DNA of 64,000 nucleotides from positions 5,163 through 69,162 of the forward strand of contig CCNB01000019.1 in the NCBI GenBank assembly GCA_000824785.1, read 5' to 3'. The stretch is from Mesorhizobium plurifarium (GTDB taxonomy: Bacteria; Pseudomonadota; Alphaproteobacteria; Rhizobiales; Rhizobiaceae). Below the pieces are notes generated by a model. The model searched no databases and was not told the origin of the DNA. It saw only the letters and a list, made by a program, of their open reading frames with translations. Below are positions 41,815-50,672 of the stretch, piece after piece. Made by a program: the position numbers and the translations under genes. Each line of letters begins with the position of its first letter. The first letter of the stretch is position 1.

Positions 41815-44309
41815 GAGGACTTCTCCTTGCTGGTGAAGGCGGGGCTGGTGAAGGCGGTGCTCGTGAAGGCGGGGTCGGCGGCGGCGGAGCTGGCGAGGCC
41901 GGGGACGAGCTCGGCCGCCCAGCCGAGACCGCGGTTGCTGAGCCAGGCCGCCAGGAAGGCGTCGCGGCCGTGTTCGGCGATGATGCGGGCGATCGCGGCC
42001 TGGTCGGTCCTTGCGGATGCGGCGCAGAGCGCGAGGGCCACGTCCGACAGTCCGAGCTCGAACAGCCGATTGCCGCGGCGCGACTGACAGTAGTAATCGC
42101 GCTTGGGCATTGCGCGCGCGATGATCTCGATCTGCCGATCGTTGAGGCCGAAGCGGCGGTATATCGCGGTGATCTGCGGCTCGATGGCGCGCTCGTTCGG
42201 TAGAAGAATCCGGGTAAGGCAGCTCTCGATGATCGCAGGCGCGATCGCCGAGGCGTCGATGTCGCTGAGCGACTGCGTTGCGAAGACGACGCTGGCGTTC
42301 TTCTTGCGCAGCGTCTTCAGCCATTCGCGCAGCTGGCCGGCAAAGCCCTCGTCGTCCAGGGCGAGCCAGCCTTCGTCGATGATCAGCAGGGCTGGCGAAC
42401 CGTCGAGGCGGTCCTCGATGCGGTGGAAGAGATAGGAAAGGACCGCCGGCGCGGCGCCCGTTCCGATCAACCCTTCGGTCTCGAATGCCTGGACCGAGGC
42501 CGAGCCGAGGCGTTCCCGCTCGGCATCCAGCAACCGGCCGTAGGGGCCGCCGACGCAGTACGGACGGAGCGCCTGCTTTAGATCGTTCGATTGCAGCAGC
42601 ACCGCCAGGCCGGTGATCGTGCGCTCGACCACAGGCGCGGAAGCCAGCGAGGTAAGCGCCGTCCAGACATGCTCCTTCACCTCGGGCGTGATCGTAACGC
42701 CTTCGCGGATCAGCAGCGCCACGATCCAGTCGGCTGCCCAGGCACGCTCTGGAACATCGTGGATGCGAGCGAAAGGCTGCAGGCTGACGCTGTCGTTCGC
42801 CCCGTCGCTGAGATCGCCGCCGAGATCGTGCCAGTCGCCGCCCATGGCGAGCGCCGCCGCGCGGATCGAGCCACCGAAATCGAACGCGAAAACCTGCGAG
42901 CCGGCGTAACGGCGGAACTGCAGGGCCATCAGCGCCAGAAGCACGGACTTGCCGGCGCCCGTCGGCCCGACGACCAGCGTGTGGCCGACGTCGCCGACGT
43001 GAAGGGAAAACCGGAACGGGGTCGAGCCTTCGGTCTTGCCGAACAGCAGGGGAGGCGCTGCCAGATGCTCGTCCCGTTCCGGCCCCGCCCACACCGCGGA
43101 CAGCGGGATGATGTGGGCGAGATTGAGGGTAGAGATGGGTGGTTGACGGACATTCGCGTAAACGTGGCCCGGCAGGCTGCCGAGCCAGGCGTCGACGGCG
43201 TTGATGGTTTCGACGATCGCGGTGAAGTCCCGTCCCTGGACGACCTTCTCGACCAGACGCAGTTTTTCATCGGCGGCGGCCGGATCATCATCCCACACGA
43301 TCACCGTCGCGGTGAGGTAGGCCATGCCGGCATAGTCTGCGCCGAGCTCCTGCAGCGCCAGGTCGGCGTCAGCGGCCTTGTTGGCGGCGTCGGTGTCGAC
43401 AAGGACGGATGCCTCGTTGGTCATCACCTCCTTCAGGATCGCGGCGATGGACTTGCGCTTGGCGAACCACTGACGCCGAATTTTCGTCAAGAGCCTGGTC
43501 GCATCCATCTTGTCGAGCAGGATCGCGCGCGTCGACCAGCGGTATGGGAAGGCCAGCCGGTTGAGCTCGTCGAGCAGACCCGGCGTCGTCGCGGTCGGGA
43601 AGCCGGTGACCGTCAGAACACGCAGATGCGATGCGCCGAGCCGCGGCTCGAGGCCGCCAGCCAGCGGCTGATCGGCAAGGACCGCGTCGAGGTAGATGGG
43701 CGTCTCTGGAACGCGCACACGATGGCGATTGGTCGAGACGCAGCCATGCAGATAGGTCAGCGTCTCGGCGTCATCGAGCCAGCGGCACTCTGGCATGAAG
43801 GCTTCGACAAGGCGAAGAACGCGATCGCTGCGGTCCGCAAAACCGGTGAGTGCCTCCTGGGCATCCAGCCCCTTTTTCTGGCGCCCTTCGTAGAGCCAGC
43901 TCTCCGCACGTGCCGCGTCCTCGGGTGGCGCAAGGTAGGTGAAGGTCAGGAAGTAGCTCGATTCGAAATGCGCTCCGATCTCCTCAAAGCCCGCCTTGCG
44001 CTCGGCGTCGACCAGCGCGGAGGCCGCATCCGGAAACTGGCTGTCAGGATAGCGGGTCGACGGATGACGTTGCGCCTCGGCGAAGATCGCCCAGCCGGAA
44101 CCAAGGCGGCGCAAGGCATTGTTGATCCGGCCGGGGACCGCGACCAGTTCGGAGGGGACGGCGCTGTCGAGGTCGGGACCGCGAAAGCGCGCGGTCCGCT
44201 GGAAGCTACCGTCCTTGTTGAGGACGATGCCTTCTCCGACCAGGGCGGCCCAAGGCAGGAAATCGGCAAGCCGGCTGTTTCGATTTTGGTATTCCGCAAG
44301 GTTCATCAT
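41811..44309 (-). CDS. trbE: TrbE, conjugation ATPase (VirB4-like)
   Basis: 832 residues, usual length. N-terminal VirB4 domain to about 400, then the motor with Walker A GPTGAGKS (448-455), Walker B-like LLIIDEGWLALDD and the CagE/VirB4 motif FATQSLSDIDAS. It powers channel assembly and pilus subunit extraction. The C-terminus carries three 15-base tandem repeats, giving a PAFTS-type repeat before KEKSS. Start ATG at 44309 follows trbD. Confidence 0.93.
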   Translation of the reverse strand: MMNLAEYQNRNSRLADFLPWAALVGEGIVLNKDGSFQRTARFRGPDLDSAVPSELVAVPGRINNALRRLGSGWAIFAEAQRHPSTRYPDSQFPDAASALVDAERKAGFEEIGAHFESSYFLTFTYLAPPEDAARAESWLYEGRQKKGLDAQEALTGFADRSDRVLRLVEAFMPECRWLDDAETLTYLHGCVSTNRHRVRVPETPIYLDAVLADQPLAGGLEPRLGASHLRVLTVTGFPTATTPGLLDELNRLAFPYRWSTRAILLDKMDATRLLTKIRRQWFAKRKSIAAILKEVMTNEASVLVDTDAANKAADADLALQELGADYAGMAYLTATVIVWDDDPAAADEKLRLVEKVVQGRDFTAIVETINAVDAWLGSLPGHVYANVRQPPISTLNLAHIIPLSAVWAGPERDEHLAAPPLLFGKTEGSTPFRFSLHVGDVGHTLVVGPTGAGKSVLLALMALQFRRYAGSQVFAFDFGGSIRAAALAMGGDWHDLGGDLSDGANDSVSLQPFARIHDVPERAWAADWIVALLIREGVTITPEVKEHVWTALTSLASAPVVERTITGLAVLLQSNDLKQALRPYCVGGPYGRLLDAERERLGSASVQAFETEGLIGTGAAPAVLSYLFHRIEDRLDGSPALLIIDEGWLALDDEGFAGQLREWLKTLRKKNASVVFATQSLSDIDASAIAPAIIESCLTRILLPNERAIEPQITAIYRRFGLNDRQIEIIARAMPKRDYYCQSRRGNRLFELGLSDVALALCAASARTDQAAIARIIAEHGRDAFLAAWLSNRGLGWAAELVPGLASSAAADPAFTSTAFTSPAFTSKEKSS
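41830..41874 (-). repeat. 15-bp tandem repeat in the trbE tail
   Basis: Three consecutive 15-base units (CTGGTGAAGGCGGGG, with one change in each of the later two copies) code for a repeated PAFTS/TAFTS pentapeptide at the TrbE C-terminus. Length variation here would keep the frame. Confidence 0.8.
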
Positions 44310-44321
44310 CGGAGCGGCCCT

Positions 44322-44618
44322 TCAAACGGTGAGATGCGCCGGGATGCGCAGATGCCGGCGCACGACATCGACGAAGAGCGGGTCGCGCCTGGCAGCCCAT
44401 GCGGCGGCGAGATGGCCGATGGCCCAGATGGCGATGCCGGCAAGCCAAAGACGCAGCCCCAACCCGACGGCGCCGGCGAGCGTCCCATTCATGATGGCAA
44501 TGGCGCGTGGCGCGCCGCCGAGGAGGATCGGCTCGGTCAGAGCCCGATGAACGGGGACCGCGTACCCCGGTACTGCATCCTCACGGAACGACCCCCTTAG
44601 CTGGACCGTGTTCGCCAT
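44322..44618 (-). CDS. trbD: TrbD, VirB3-like membrane protein
   Basis: 98 residues: YAVPVHRALTEPILLGGAPR, then AIAIMNGTLAGAVGLGLRLW and LAGIAIWAIGHLAAAWAARRD, one or two helices, followed by DPLFVDVVRRHL. It is the VirB3 signature 'VHRALTEP.L..G.PR'. VirB3 associates with the VirB4-type ATPase TrbE. Overlaps trbC by 1 base (TGATG). Confidence 0.9.
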   Translation of the reverse strand: MANTVQLRGSFREDAVPGYAVPVHRALTEPILLGGAPRAIAIMNGTLAGAVGLGLRLWLAGIAIWAIGHLAAAWAARRDPLFVDVVRRHLRIPAHLTV

Positions 44619-44950
44619 CAGACCAGCGCTCCGCCGGCAAAGGAGAAGAAGGACAGGAAGAAGCTCGATGCCGCGAAGGCGATCGAGAGGCCGAACACGA
44701 TCTGGATGAGCCGGCGGAAGCCGCCCGAGGTATCGCCGAAGGCGAGTGTCAGGCCGGTGACGATGATGATGATCACCGCCATGATCTTGGCAACGGGGCC
44801 CTCGATCGACTGCAGTATCTGTTGCAGCGGCTGTTCCCACGGCATTGAGGACCCGGAGGCAAAAGCGGGCGCCGCCGTCCCCAGCGAAAGCGTTGCGACC
44901 GAAGTGGTCATTAAGAGACGATGGCTTGCGAGGCGCAGGCGTTGGATCAC
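44618..44950 (-). CDS. trbC: TrbC, pilin (VirB2-like)
   Basis: 110 residues. A signal peptide (LLMTTSVATLSLGTAAPAFA) is followed by mature SGSSMPWEQPLQQILQSIEG and two membrane helices (AVIIIIVTGLTLAFG; IVFGLSIAFAASSFFLSFF). RP4-type TrbC is cyclised after processing by TraF, and a TraF-type peptidase is encoded at 53837, so a cyclic pilin is likely. Confidence 0.92.
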   Translation of the reverse strand: MIQRLRLASHRLLMTTSVATLSLGTAAPAFASGSSMPWEQPLQQILQSIEGPVAKIMAVIIIIVTGLTLAFGDTSGGFRRLIQIVFGLSIAFAASSFFLSFFSFAGGALV

Positions 44951-45963
44951 GGACGTACTCCTTCTGGGTCTTGGATGAGCGCAGTTTGCGTGCGGGTGTC
45001 CTCGATGACGGCCGGGACGACCTGGTAGTCACCGTCCGGGCCAAGGCCCTCGATCCGGGCGAGTTCGGTCAGGCGCCGCGCGGAGCCACGGCCGGAAAGG
45101 ACGGCAACGACGTCGATCGTCTCGGCGATCAGCGCGCGGGGCACGGTGACGACCGCTTCCTGGATGAGCTGTTCCATGCGTCGCAGCGCGCCGATGGCGC
45201 TTCCGGCGTGGATCGTGCCGAGGCCACCTGGGTGCCCCGTGCCCCAGGCCTTGAGCAGTTCCAGCGCCTCGGCGCCGCGCACCTCGCCGACCGGAATACG
45301 GTCGGGACGCAGGCGCAGCGAGGAGCGGACGAGATCGGAGAGCGAAGCGACGCCGTCCTTCGTGCGCATCGCCACGAGATTGCGCGCGGCGCACTGCAGC
45401 TCGCGCGTATCCTCGATGATGACGATACGATCGTCGGTCTTGGCTACTTCGGCCAGCAGCGCGTTGATCAGCGTTGTCTTGCCGGTGGACGTGCCGCCGG
45501 CGACCAGGATGTTGGCGCGGGCGGCAACGCCGTGGCGCAGGATATCCGCCTGGCGCGCCGACACGATCCCGGCCGCCACATAATCGTCCAGCGTGAAGAT
45601 GGCGACGGCGGGCTTGCGGATCGCGAAAGCCGGCGCCGCGACCACCGGCGGAAGCAGGCCCTCGAACCGCTCGCCTGTCTCGGGCAGCTCGGCGGATACG
45701 CATGGAGCGGAAGCGTGCACCTCGGCCCCTACGTGGTGCGCAACCAGGCGGATTATGCGTTCGCCGTCGGCTGCCGAAAGACGCTCGCCGCTGTCGGCCA
45801 GGCCCTCCGACAACCGATCGATCCAAAGCCGCCCGTCCGGATTCAGCATCACCTCGACAATGCCCGGGTCGTCGAGATAGCGCGTGATCGCGGGTCCGAG
45901 TGCTGTGCGCAGCATGCGCGCGCCGCGCGCAAGTCTTTCCGAATTGTGATGCGAAGCTGTCAT
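44947..45963 (-). CDS. trbB: TrbB, conjugation ATPase (VirB11-like)
   Basis: 338 residues from the ATG at 45963 (a further ATG at 45990 is possible). Walker A GGTSTGKTT (156-164), Asp box TIIEDTRELQC-like (IVIIEDTRELQC), Walker B region and His box GHPGGLGTIHAGS are intact. It is a hexameric cytoplasmic ATPase driving pilus assembly and substrate transfer. It overlaps trbC by 4 bases. Upstream, the operon is interrupted by hipBA. Confidence 0.93.
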   Translation of the reverse strand: MTASHHNSERLARGARMLRTALGPAITRYLDDPGIVEVMLNPDGRLWIDRLSEGLADSGERLSAADGERIIRLVAHHVGAEVHASAPCVSAELPETGERFEGLLPPVVAAPAFAIRKPAVAIFTLDDYVAAGIVSARQADILRHGVAARANILVAGGTSTGKTTLINALLAEVAKTDDRIVIIEDTRELQCAARNLVAMRTKDGVASLSDLVRSSLRLRPDRIPVGEVRGAEALELLKAWGTGHPGGLGTIHAGSAIGALRRMEQLIQEAVVTVPRALIAETIDVVAVLSGRGSARRLTELARIEGLGPDGDYQVVPAVIEDTRTQTALIQDPEGVRP

Positions 45964-45990
45964 CCCGGTCCCCGTTCGATCCGGGGACAT

Positions 45991-46338
45991 GGATTGGCCC
46001 CGGGACGGGGATGATTAAGAAGACCCGATCTCGACCCGATTCAACAGCTATGTCCAGGCGTAGTAGCGTGGCGTGCAATGACAGGAGATCGGCGGCGCCG
46101 TCTTTCGGCGCAGGCCATCGATGTCCCTGCAGATCGGCGTGGCAGAATCTAGCGATTGCGATTCTTGCGGCCCCCTTGCAGCGGTTCGGCGCGCCCTACC
46201 CTGCAGTAATTTTGATCTAATATGACATATCAGGGTTACTGTTTGATATGTTTTTATTGATCGACTCTTGCGCACTTGCTGCACATAAGATATGTCTAAG
46301 CATATCACTGCTGACAAATGATATGCAGAAACATATCG
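45991..46338 (+). promoter_or_regulatory. Space between trbB and hipB, with HipB operators
   Basis: About 350 bases. The first 200 hold no gene and no clear signal. The last 110 are AT-rich and contain the hipB operator array described separately. Any trb promoter must also be here or trbB depends on read-through from copG across hipBA. Confidence 0.5.
46226..46337. promoter_or_regulatory. Array of GATATG/CATATC operators before hipB
   Basis: GATATG-N6-CATATC occurs twice with identical spacing (46289-46306 and 46320-46337), and CATATC-N13-GATATG occurs at 46226-46250. Inverted half-sites of this layout are typical HipB targets. The last site ends one base before the hipB ATG at 46339, so binding would block both promoter and start. 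Confidence 0.8.
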
Positions 46339-46926
46339 ATGACCTATTCCACCGAAAGCATCCTGCAGACCTTGCGAAGCGCCCGTGAGCAAAGCGGGTT
46401 GAGCCAGCGCGACCTCAGCGCCCGCGTTGGCGTTCCACAAAGCCACATCTCGAAAATCGAAAGCGGGGCAACCGATCTCAGGCTCTCCAGCCTGGTCGAA
46501 CTGGCGCGCGCGCTGGATCACGAACTGGTTCTGGTGCCGCGCAAGGCGCTCGCCGCGGTCGAGGCCATCGTCAGCAACGCCCACGCGACGCAGGGCGGCG
46601 AGGACCGCCGGCGCTCCGCGGCGTTCAATCGGGCCCAGGCGGCGCTTGCAAAACTGCGCCGCGACAACCCCGACGCTTTCGACTTCACGTTGCTTGATCA
46701 GACGTTGCGCGACCTTGCGAATTTCCGGCTGAGCAAAGCCGATCTCAATACGTTGCGCGCCGTCACCGACAGGCTGATGAAGCTGCCGGCCGGCCCCGGC
46801 GCGACGCCGGCCATCGAGCGGGCATCGAAGCCGCTCACGTCAATGCGCGATCGAATTGCCCACGCGGCGCCCGAAGCGCCGCGCCCCGCCTACACGCTCG
46901 CCGACGACGAGGACGACGATGCCTGA
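46339..46926 (+). CDS. hipB: HipB-type antitoxin, XRE HTH
   Basis: 195 residues. HTH: ILQTLRSAREQSGLSQRDLS, then ARVGVPQSHISKIESGATDL and LSSLVELARALDHELVLVPR. The remaining 110 residues are a helical C-terminal extension, making it about twice as long as E. coli HipB. It should neutralise HipA and, with it, repress the operon at the GATATG sites. No ribosome binding site is visible before the ATG at 46339, so a leaderless transcript is possible; an ATG at 46318 is an alternative. Overlaps hipA by 8 bases. Confidence 0.88.
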   Translation: MTYSTESILQTLRSAREQSGLSQRDLSARVGVPQSHISKIESGATDLRLSSLVELARALDHELVLVPRKALAAVEAIVSNAHATQGGEDRRRSAAFNRAQAALAKLRRDNPDAFDFTLLDQTLRDLANFRLSKADLNTLRAVTDRLMKLPAGPGATPAIERASKPLTSMRDRIAHAAPEAPRPAYTLADDEDDDA

Positions 46927-48151
46927 GGTTTCGGTCCTCGATGTCCGCCTTTACGGCGAGAAGATCGCAACGCTGACGCTCATCCCAGGCGAGCGCACGC
47001 TGTTCGCCTTCGAGAAGTCTTATATCGACAATCCCGAACGGCCGACGCTCAGCCTGTCGTTTGAAGATCAATACGGGCAGCTCCTGACCGACTTCAGGCC
47101 GGTCAGCGTCAGGGTGCCGCCCTTCTTCGCCAATCTTTTGCCGGAAGGGCCGCTGCGCACCTACCTTGCCGAACGGGCGGGCGTGAGCGACAGGCGCGAG
47201 TTCTTCCTGCTGTGGGTTCTGGGTCGCGATTTGCCCGGCGCGCTGACGATTGCCCCGGCGGACGGAGAGGCATGGCCTGACCTGAAGGACGAGGCCGGCG
47301 ATGACGCCGGCCGCGGGCGCCGCGCCAACATCCTGCGCTTTTCTCTCGCGGGCGTGCAGCTGAAATTCTCGGCGGTGAAGAATCCCGGAAAGGGCGGCGG
47401 GCTGACGATCCCCGCGGATGGGGTCGGCGGATCGTGGATCGTCAAGCTTCCTTCCCAGCTCTATGACGGCGTGCCCGAGAACGAATTCTCGATGATGAGC
47501 CTTGCAGCCAGGCTCGGCATGGACGTGCCTGACCTCCAGCTCCTCGACATCGACGCGATCGAGGGCCTCCCCGAGGGGATGCGGACGTTGAAGGGACAGG
47601 CGCTGGCCGTCCGACGTTTCGACCGCGGCGACGACGGCCCGGTGCACATCGAGGATTTTGCCCAGGTGTTCGGCGTCTGGCCGGAGGACAAATACAAGCG
47701 CGCCAGCGCGCGCAACATCGCCAGTGTGCTTGGAGTCGAGGCCGGCGACGACGGCGTGCGCGAGTTCATTCGCAGGCTCGTCTTCAATACGCTGATCGGC
47801 AACGCCGACATGCACCTCAAGAATTGGTCGGTGATTTATCGCGACCAACGGACGGCGACGCTTGCCCCGGCCTATGATTTCGTGTCGACGATCGCCTATA
47901 TCGATGACGAGTTCGCGGCGATCAAATATGCCCGCACCAAGCGCATGCGCGACTTTTCGCTGGACGAGCTTCGCTATCTGGCCGCGAAGGCGCACCTGCC
48001 TGAGAAGCCGGTGGTCGATACGGCGCGCGAAACCGTGACCCGCTTCCGCGACGACTGGCCCGAGGCGAAAAGGACGCTTCCCATCGCGTCCGAGGTCGCC
48101 AGCGCAATCGATGTGCACCTCAAAAGCCTAGCGCTTGTCTCGGAGGCCTGA
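46919..48151 (+). CDS. hipA: HipA-type serine/threonine kinase toxin
   Basis: 410 residues, usual length. Couple_hipA domain at the N-terminus (MPEVSVLDVRLYGEKIATLT), autophosphorylation loop FSLAGVQLKFS (141-151; Ser142), ATP-binding IVKLP (174-178) and VRRFDR, catalytic NADMHLKNWS (295-304) and metal-binding PAYDFVS (317-323). All key residues are kept. E. coli HipA phosphorylates glutamyl-tRNA synthetase and halts growth; the same target is plausible here. The pair sits between trbB and copG on the opposite strand. Confidence 0.93.
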   Translation: MPEVSVLDVRLYGEKIATLTLIPGERTLFAFEKSYIDNPERPTLSLSFEDQYGQLLTDFRPVSVRVPPFFANLLPEGPLRTYLAERAGVSDRREFFLLWVLGRDLPGALTIAPADGEAWPDLKDEAGDDAGRGRRANILRFSLAGVQLKFSAVKNPGKGGGLTIPADGVGGSWIVKLPSQLYDGVPENEFSMMSLAARLGMDVPDLQLLDIDAIEGLPEGMRTLKGQALAVRRFDRGDDGPVHIEDFAQVFGVWPEDKYKRASARNIASVLGVEAGDDGVREFIRRLVFNTLIGNADMHLKNWSVIYRDQRTATLAPAYDFVSTIAYIDDEFAAIKYARTKRMRDFSLDELRYLAAKAHLPEKPVVDTARETVTRFRDDWPEAKRTLPIASEVASAIDVHLKSLALVSEA

Positions 48152-48202
48152 CAGGCGGCTTGCAGCGACGATCCGCGAACCTGCCTCGGCCGCAGTCTCC
48201 AA

Positions 48203-48658
48203 CTATCGCCCGGGCACGCTGGACTGACTTGTGTCGGGACTACTCTCGATGTCTTCGCTGATCTCTTGCCGCAGCTTCGGCCCCTTCGCCAGGCGACGGC
48301 CAAGCGCGCTGAGGAAGGCATCGTAGCGTTCGGCAGCCTTGGCGCGTGCGGCCTGCGCGGCGGGCTCGGGCAAGGCAGGCGTCGTCGCGAGCCAGAAGCG
48401 GACGAACACCGCCAAGGTCTCGACCGCGATTCCTACATCGCGCTCCTGTCGGGCAAGGCGACGGTCGACCTGGTCGAGGCGCTTGGCGATCGCCGCCTCG
48501 CGACGCTCGTCGGCGTCGGGCGACAGGAACGAAGCGATCGCAGCCTCGGCGATCATGGACTGAGATTGATCGCGCCGCGCCGCGTAGTCCGCGAGCATCG
48601 CCATGATCGCCTGATCGAGATAAACGGAAATCTGGGCCTTTTTCTTGCGGTTGGTCAT
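48203..48658 (-). CDS. CopG/ribbon-helix-helix regulator
   Basis: 151 residues. N-terminal RHH: KKKAQISVYLDQAIMAMLAD, then YAARRDQSQSMIAEAAIASF. The rest is a helical region with ERDVGIAVETLAVFVRFWLA. In this module type, the copG gene lies between trbB and traG and likely represses the operon. Start ATG at 48658, 5 bases after traG stop. Confidence 0.85.
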   Translation of the reverse strand: MTNRKKKAQISVYLDQAIMAMLADYAARRDQSQSMIAEAAIASFLSPDADERREAAIAKRLDQVDRRLARQERDVGIAVETLAVFVRFWLATTPALPEPAAQAARAKAAERYDAFLSALGRRLAKGPKLRQEISEDIESSPDTSQSSVPGR

Positions 48659-48663
48659 CTCGG

Positions 48664-50649
48664 CTACAACTCCATGCCATCATCGGGGTCGAGCGATACC
48701 TGCCGCGCCACGCCCTGCATCAGCCGCGTCAGGCGTCGATTGCGGACCGCGTCATCGTCGTCGACATCGTCGGCAGCGTGGATCTCGAACTCGTTCTCGA
48801 TCGGGATCGTTTGCTCCACCGGCCGCACACGATTGAGCTCGGGTTGCAGGCGCCGCTCCGACTCGGTCGGATCGTCATCCTGGCGAGGCGCGCCTGATCC
48901 CTCGCCGATCGAATGGCGAACCGGGACTGGCAGGTGGCTCCAATCGTCGGGACCGCCCTGCCCGGATGTGGTCAGTTCGGGTGGCGCCAGAACGCGATCG
49001 CGAAAGCGGACATCCTCGTAGTAGCGCGCCTTCTTCGCCCTGATCGGTGGCGTCCCCGCAACCATCACGATCTCGTCGGTCGGGGGAAGCTGCATGATCT
49101 CGCCAGGGGTCAGCAACTGCCGGGCCGTCTCTTGCCGCGATACCATGAGATGTCCGAGCCATGGCGAGAGCCGGTGTCCGGCATAGTTCTTCATCGCCCG
49201 CATCTCGGTCGCGGTGCCCAATGCATCGGATACGCGTTTGGCGGTCCTTTCGTCGTTGGTGGCGAAGCTGACGCGCACATGACAATTGTCGAGGATTGAG
49301 TTGTTCGGCCCGTAAGCCTTCTCGATCTGGTTCAGCGACTGGGCGATAAGAAAGCTTTTCAGCCCGTAACCCGCCATGAAAGCCAGCGCGCTCTCGAAGA
49401 AGTCGAGGCGGCCGAGCGCGGGGAATTCATCGAGCATGAGCAGCAGCCGATGGCGGTGCGTTTTTCCGCGCAGATCCTCTGTCAGACGGCGACCGATCTG
49501 GTTGAGGATGAGACGGATGAGCGGCTTCGTCCTGTTGATGTCGGATGGCGGCACGACCAGGTAGAGCGTCGCCGGGCCCTTGCCGCCGACGATGTCCGCG
49601 ATGCGCCAATCGCATCTTCGGGTCACCTGGGCGACGACGGGATCCCGATAGAGGCCAAGGAAGGACATCGCCGTTGAGAGCACGCCCGATCGCTCGTTGT
49701 CGGATTTATTGAGCAACTCTCGGGCCGCGCTGGCGATGACCGGATGCGGACCGGCCTCGCGCAGATGGGCGGTCTTCATCATGGCGGCCAGCGTCGACTC
49801 GATCGGTCGCTTGGGATCGGAGAGGAAGGCGGCGACGCCGGCCAGCGTCTTGTCCTTCTCGGCATAAAGGACATGCAGGATCGCGCCGACCAGGAGCGCG
49901 TGGCTGGTCTTCTCCCAGTGGTTTCGCTTCTCGAGGCTTCCTTCCGGATCGACCAGGATGTCGGCGATGTTCTGCACGTCGCGGACCTCCCATTCGCCGC
50001 GGCGAACCTCGAGCAAAGGATTGTATGCGGACGATTTCGAGTTGGTCGGGTCAAAGAGCAGCACGCGACCATGAAGAGCGCGGAAGCCGGCGGTCAGTTG
50101 CCAGTTCTCGCCCTTGATATCGTGAACGATCGCGGAGCCCGGCCAGGTCAGCAACGAGGGCACCACCAGGCCGACGCCCTTGCCGGAGCGGGTCGGAGCG
50201 AAGCACAGCACATGCTCGGGACCATCGTGGCGCAGATAATGGCGATCAAAACGTCCGAGCACCACGCCGTCGGCGCCGAGCAGGCCGGCAGCCTCCACCT
50301 CGCCCTTCCCGGCCCAACGCGCCGAACCGTAGGTGTAGACGTTCTTGATTTCGCGTGCCCGCCAAACCGACATGCCGATCGCAACGATGATGGAAAGGAA
50401 GCCGCCCGACACCGCGATCAGCCCGCCTTCCACGAAGATCGATGGGGCATAGGCGTCGTAGAAATACCACCACCAGAATAGTGCTGGTGGATAGTAGACC
50501 GGCACGCCGGCGAGCTCGAACCAATGCGGCCCAAGCTGCGGCTGAAAGCCAAGTCGCCAAGCTGTCCATTCTGTCGCCGTCCAGATCGTCAACAGAACGA
50601 TCAGGAAGACCGTGAGGATCTGACCCCAGAGGATTTTTGTGGCGGACAT
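48664..50649 (-). CDS. traG: TraG, coupling protein (VirD4-like)
   Basis: 661 residues. Two N-terminal helices (TVFLIVLLTIWTATEWTAW; GGLIAVSGGFLSIIVAIGMS), Walker A APTRSGKG (151-158), LLLMLDEFPALGR as Walker B and FLIAQSLNQIEKAYG. It is the hexameric ATPase that recruits the relaxase-DNA complex to the channel. The C-terminal 80 residues are acidic and variable, as usual. Confidence 0.94.
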   Translation of the reverse strand: MSATKILWGQILTVFLIVLLTIWTATEWTAWRLGFQPQLGPHWFELAGVPVYYPPALFWWWYFYDAYAPSIFVEGGLIAVSGGFLSIIVAIGMSVWRAREIKNVYTYGSARWAGKGEVEAAGLLGADGVVLGRFDRHYLRHDGPEHVLCFAPTRSGKGVGLVVPSLLTWPGSAIVHDIKGENWQLTAGFRALHGRVLLFDPTNSKSSAYNPLLEVRRGEWEVRDVQNIADILVDPEGSLEKRNHWEKTSHALLVGAILHVLYAEKDKTLAGVAAFLSDPKRPIESTLAAMMKTAHLREAGPHPVIASAARELLNKSDNERSGVLSTAMSFLGLYRDPVVAQVTRRCDWRIADIVGGKGPATLYLVVPPSDINRTKPLIRLILNQIGRRLTEDLRGKTHRHRLLLMLDEFPALGRLDFFESALAFMAGYGLKSFLIAQSLNQIEKAYGPNNSILDNCHVRVSFATNDERTAKRVSDALGTATEMRAMKNYAGHRLSPWLGHLMVSRQETARQLLTPGEIMQLPPTDEIVMVAGTPPIRAKKARYYEDVRFRDRVLAPPELTTSGQGGPDDWSHLPVPVRHSIGEGSGAPRQDDDPTESERRLQPELNRVRPVEQTIPIENEFEIHAADDVDDDDAVRNRRLTRLMQGVARQVSLDPDDGMEL

Positions 50650-50672
50650 CGCGGGATCCCTTCTTTCGGCTG

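Noticed and set aside
41056..43092. 678-aa minus-strand frame spanning trbJ and part of trbE
   Set aside because: Only its last 252 residues are TrbJ; the upstream part is out of frame with TrbE and Arg-rich.
42591..44600. 669-aa plus-strand frame opposite trbE
   Set aside because: Composition of a complementary-strand shadow; TrbE motifs are intact on the minus strand.
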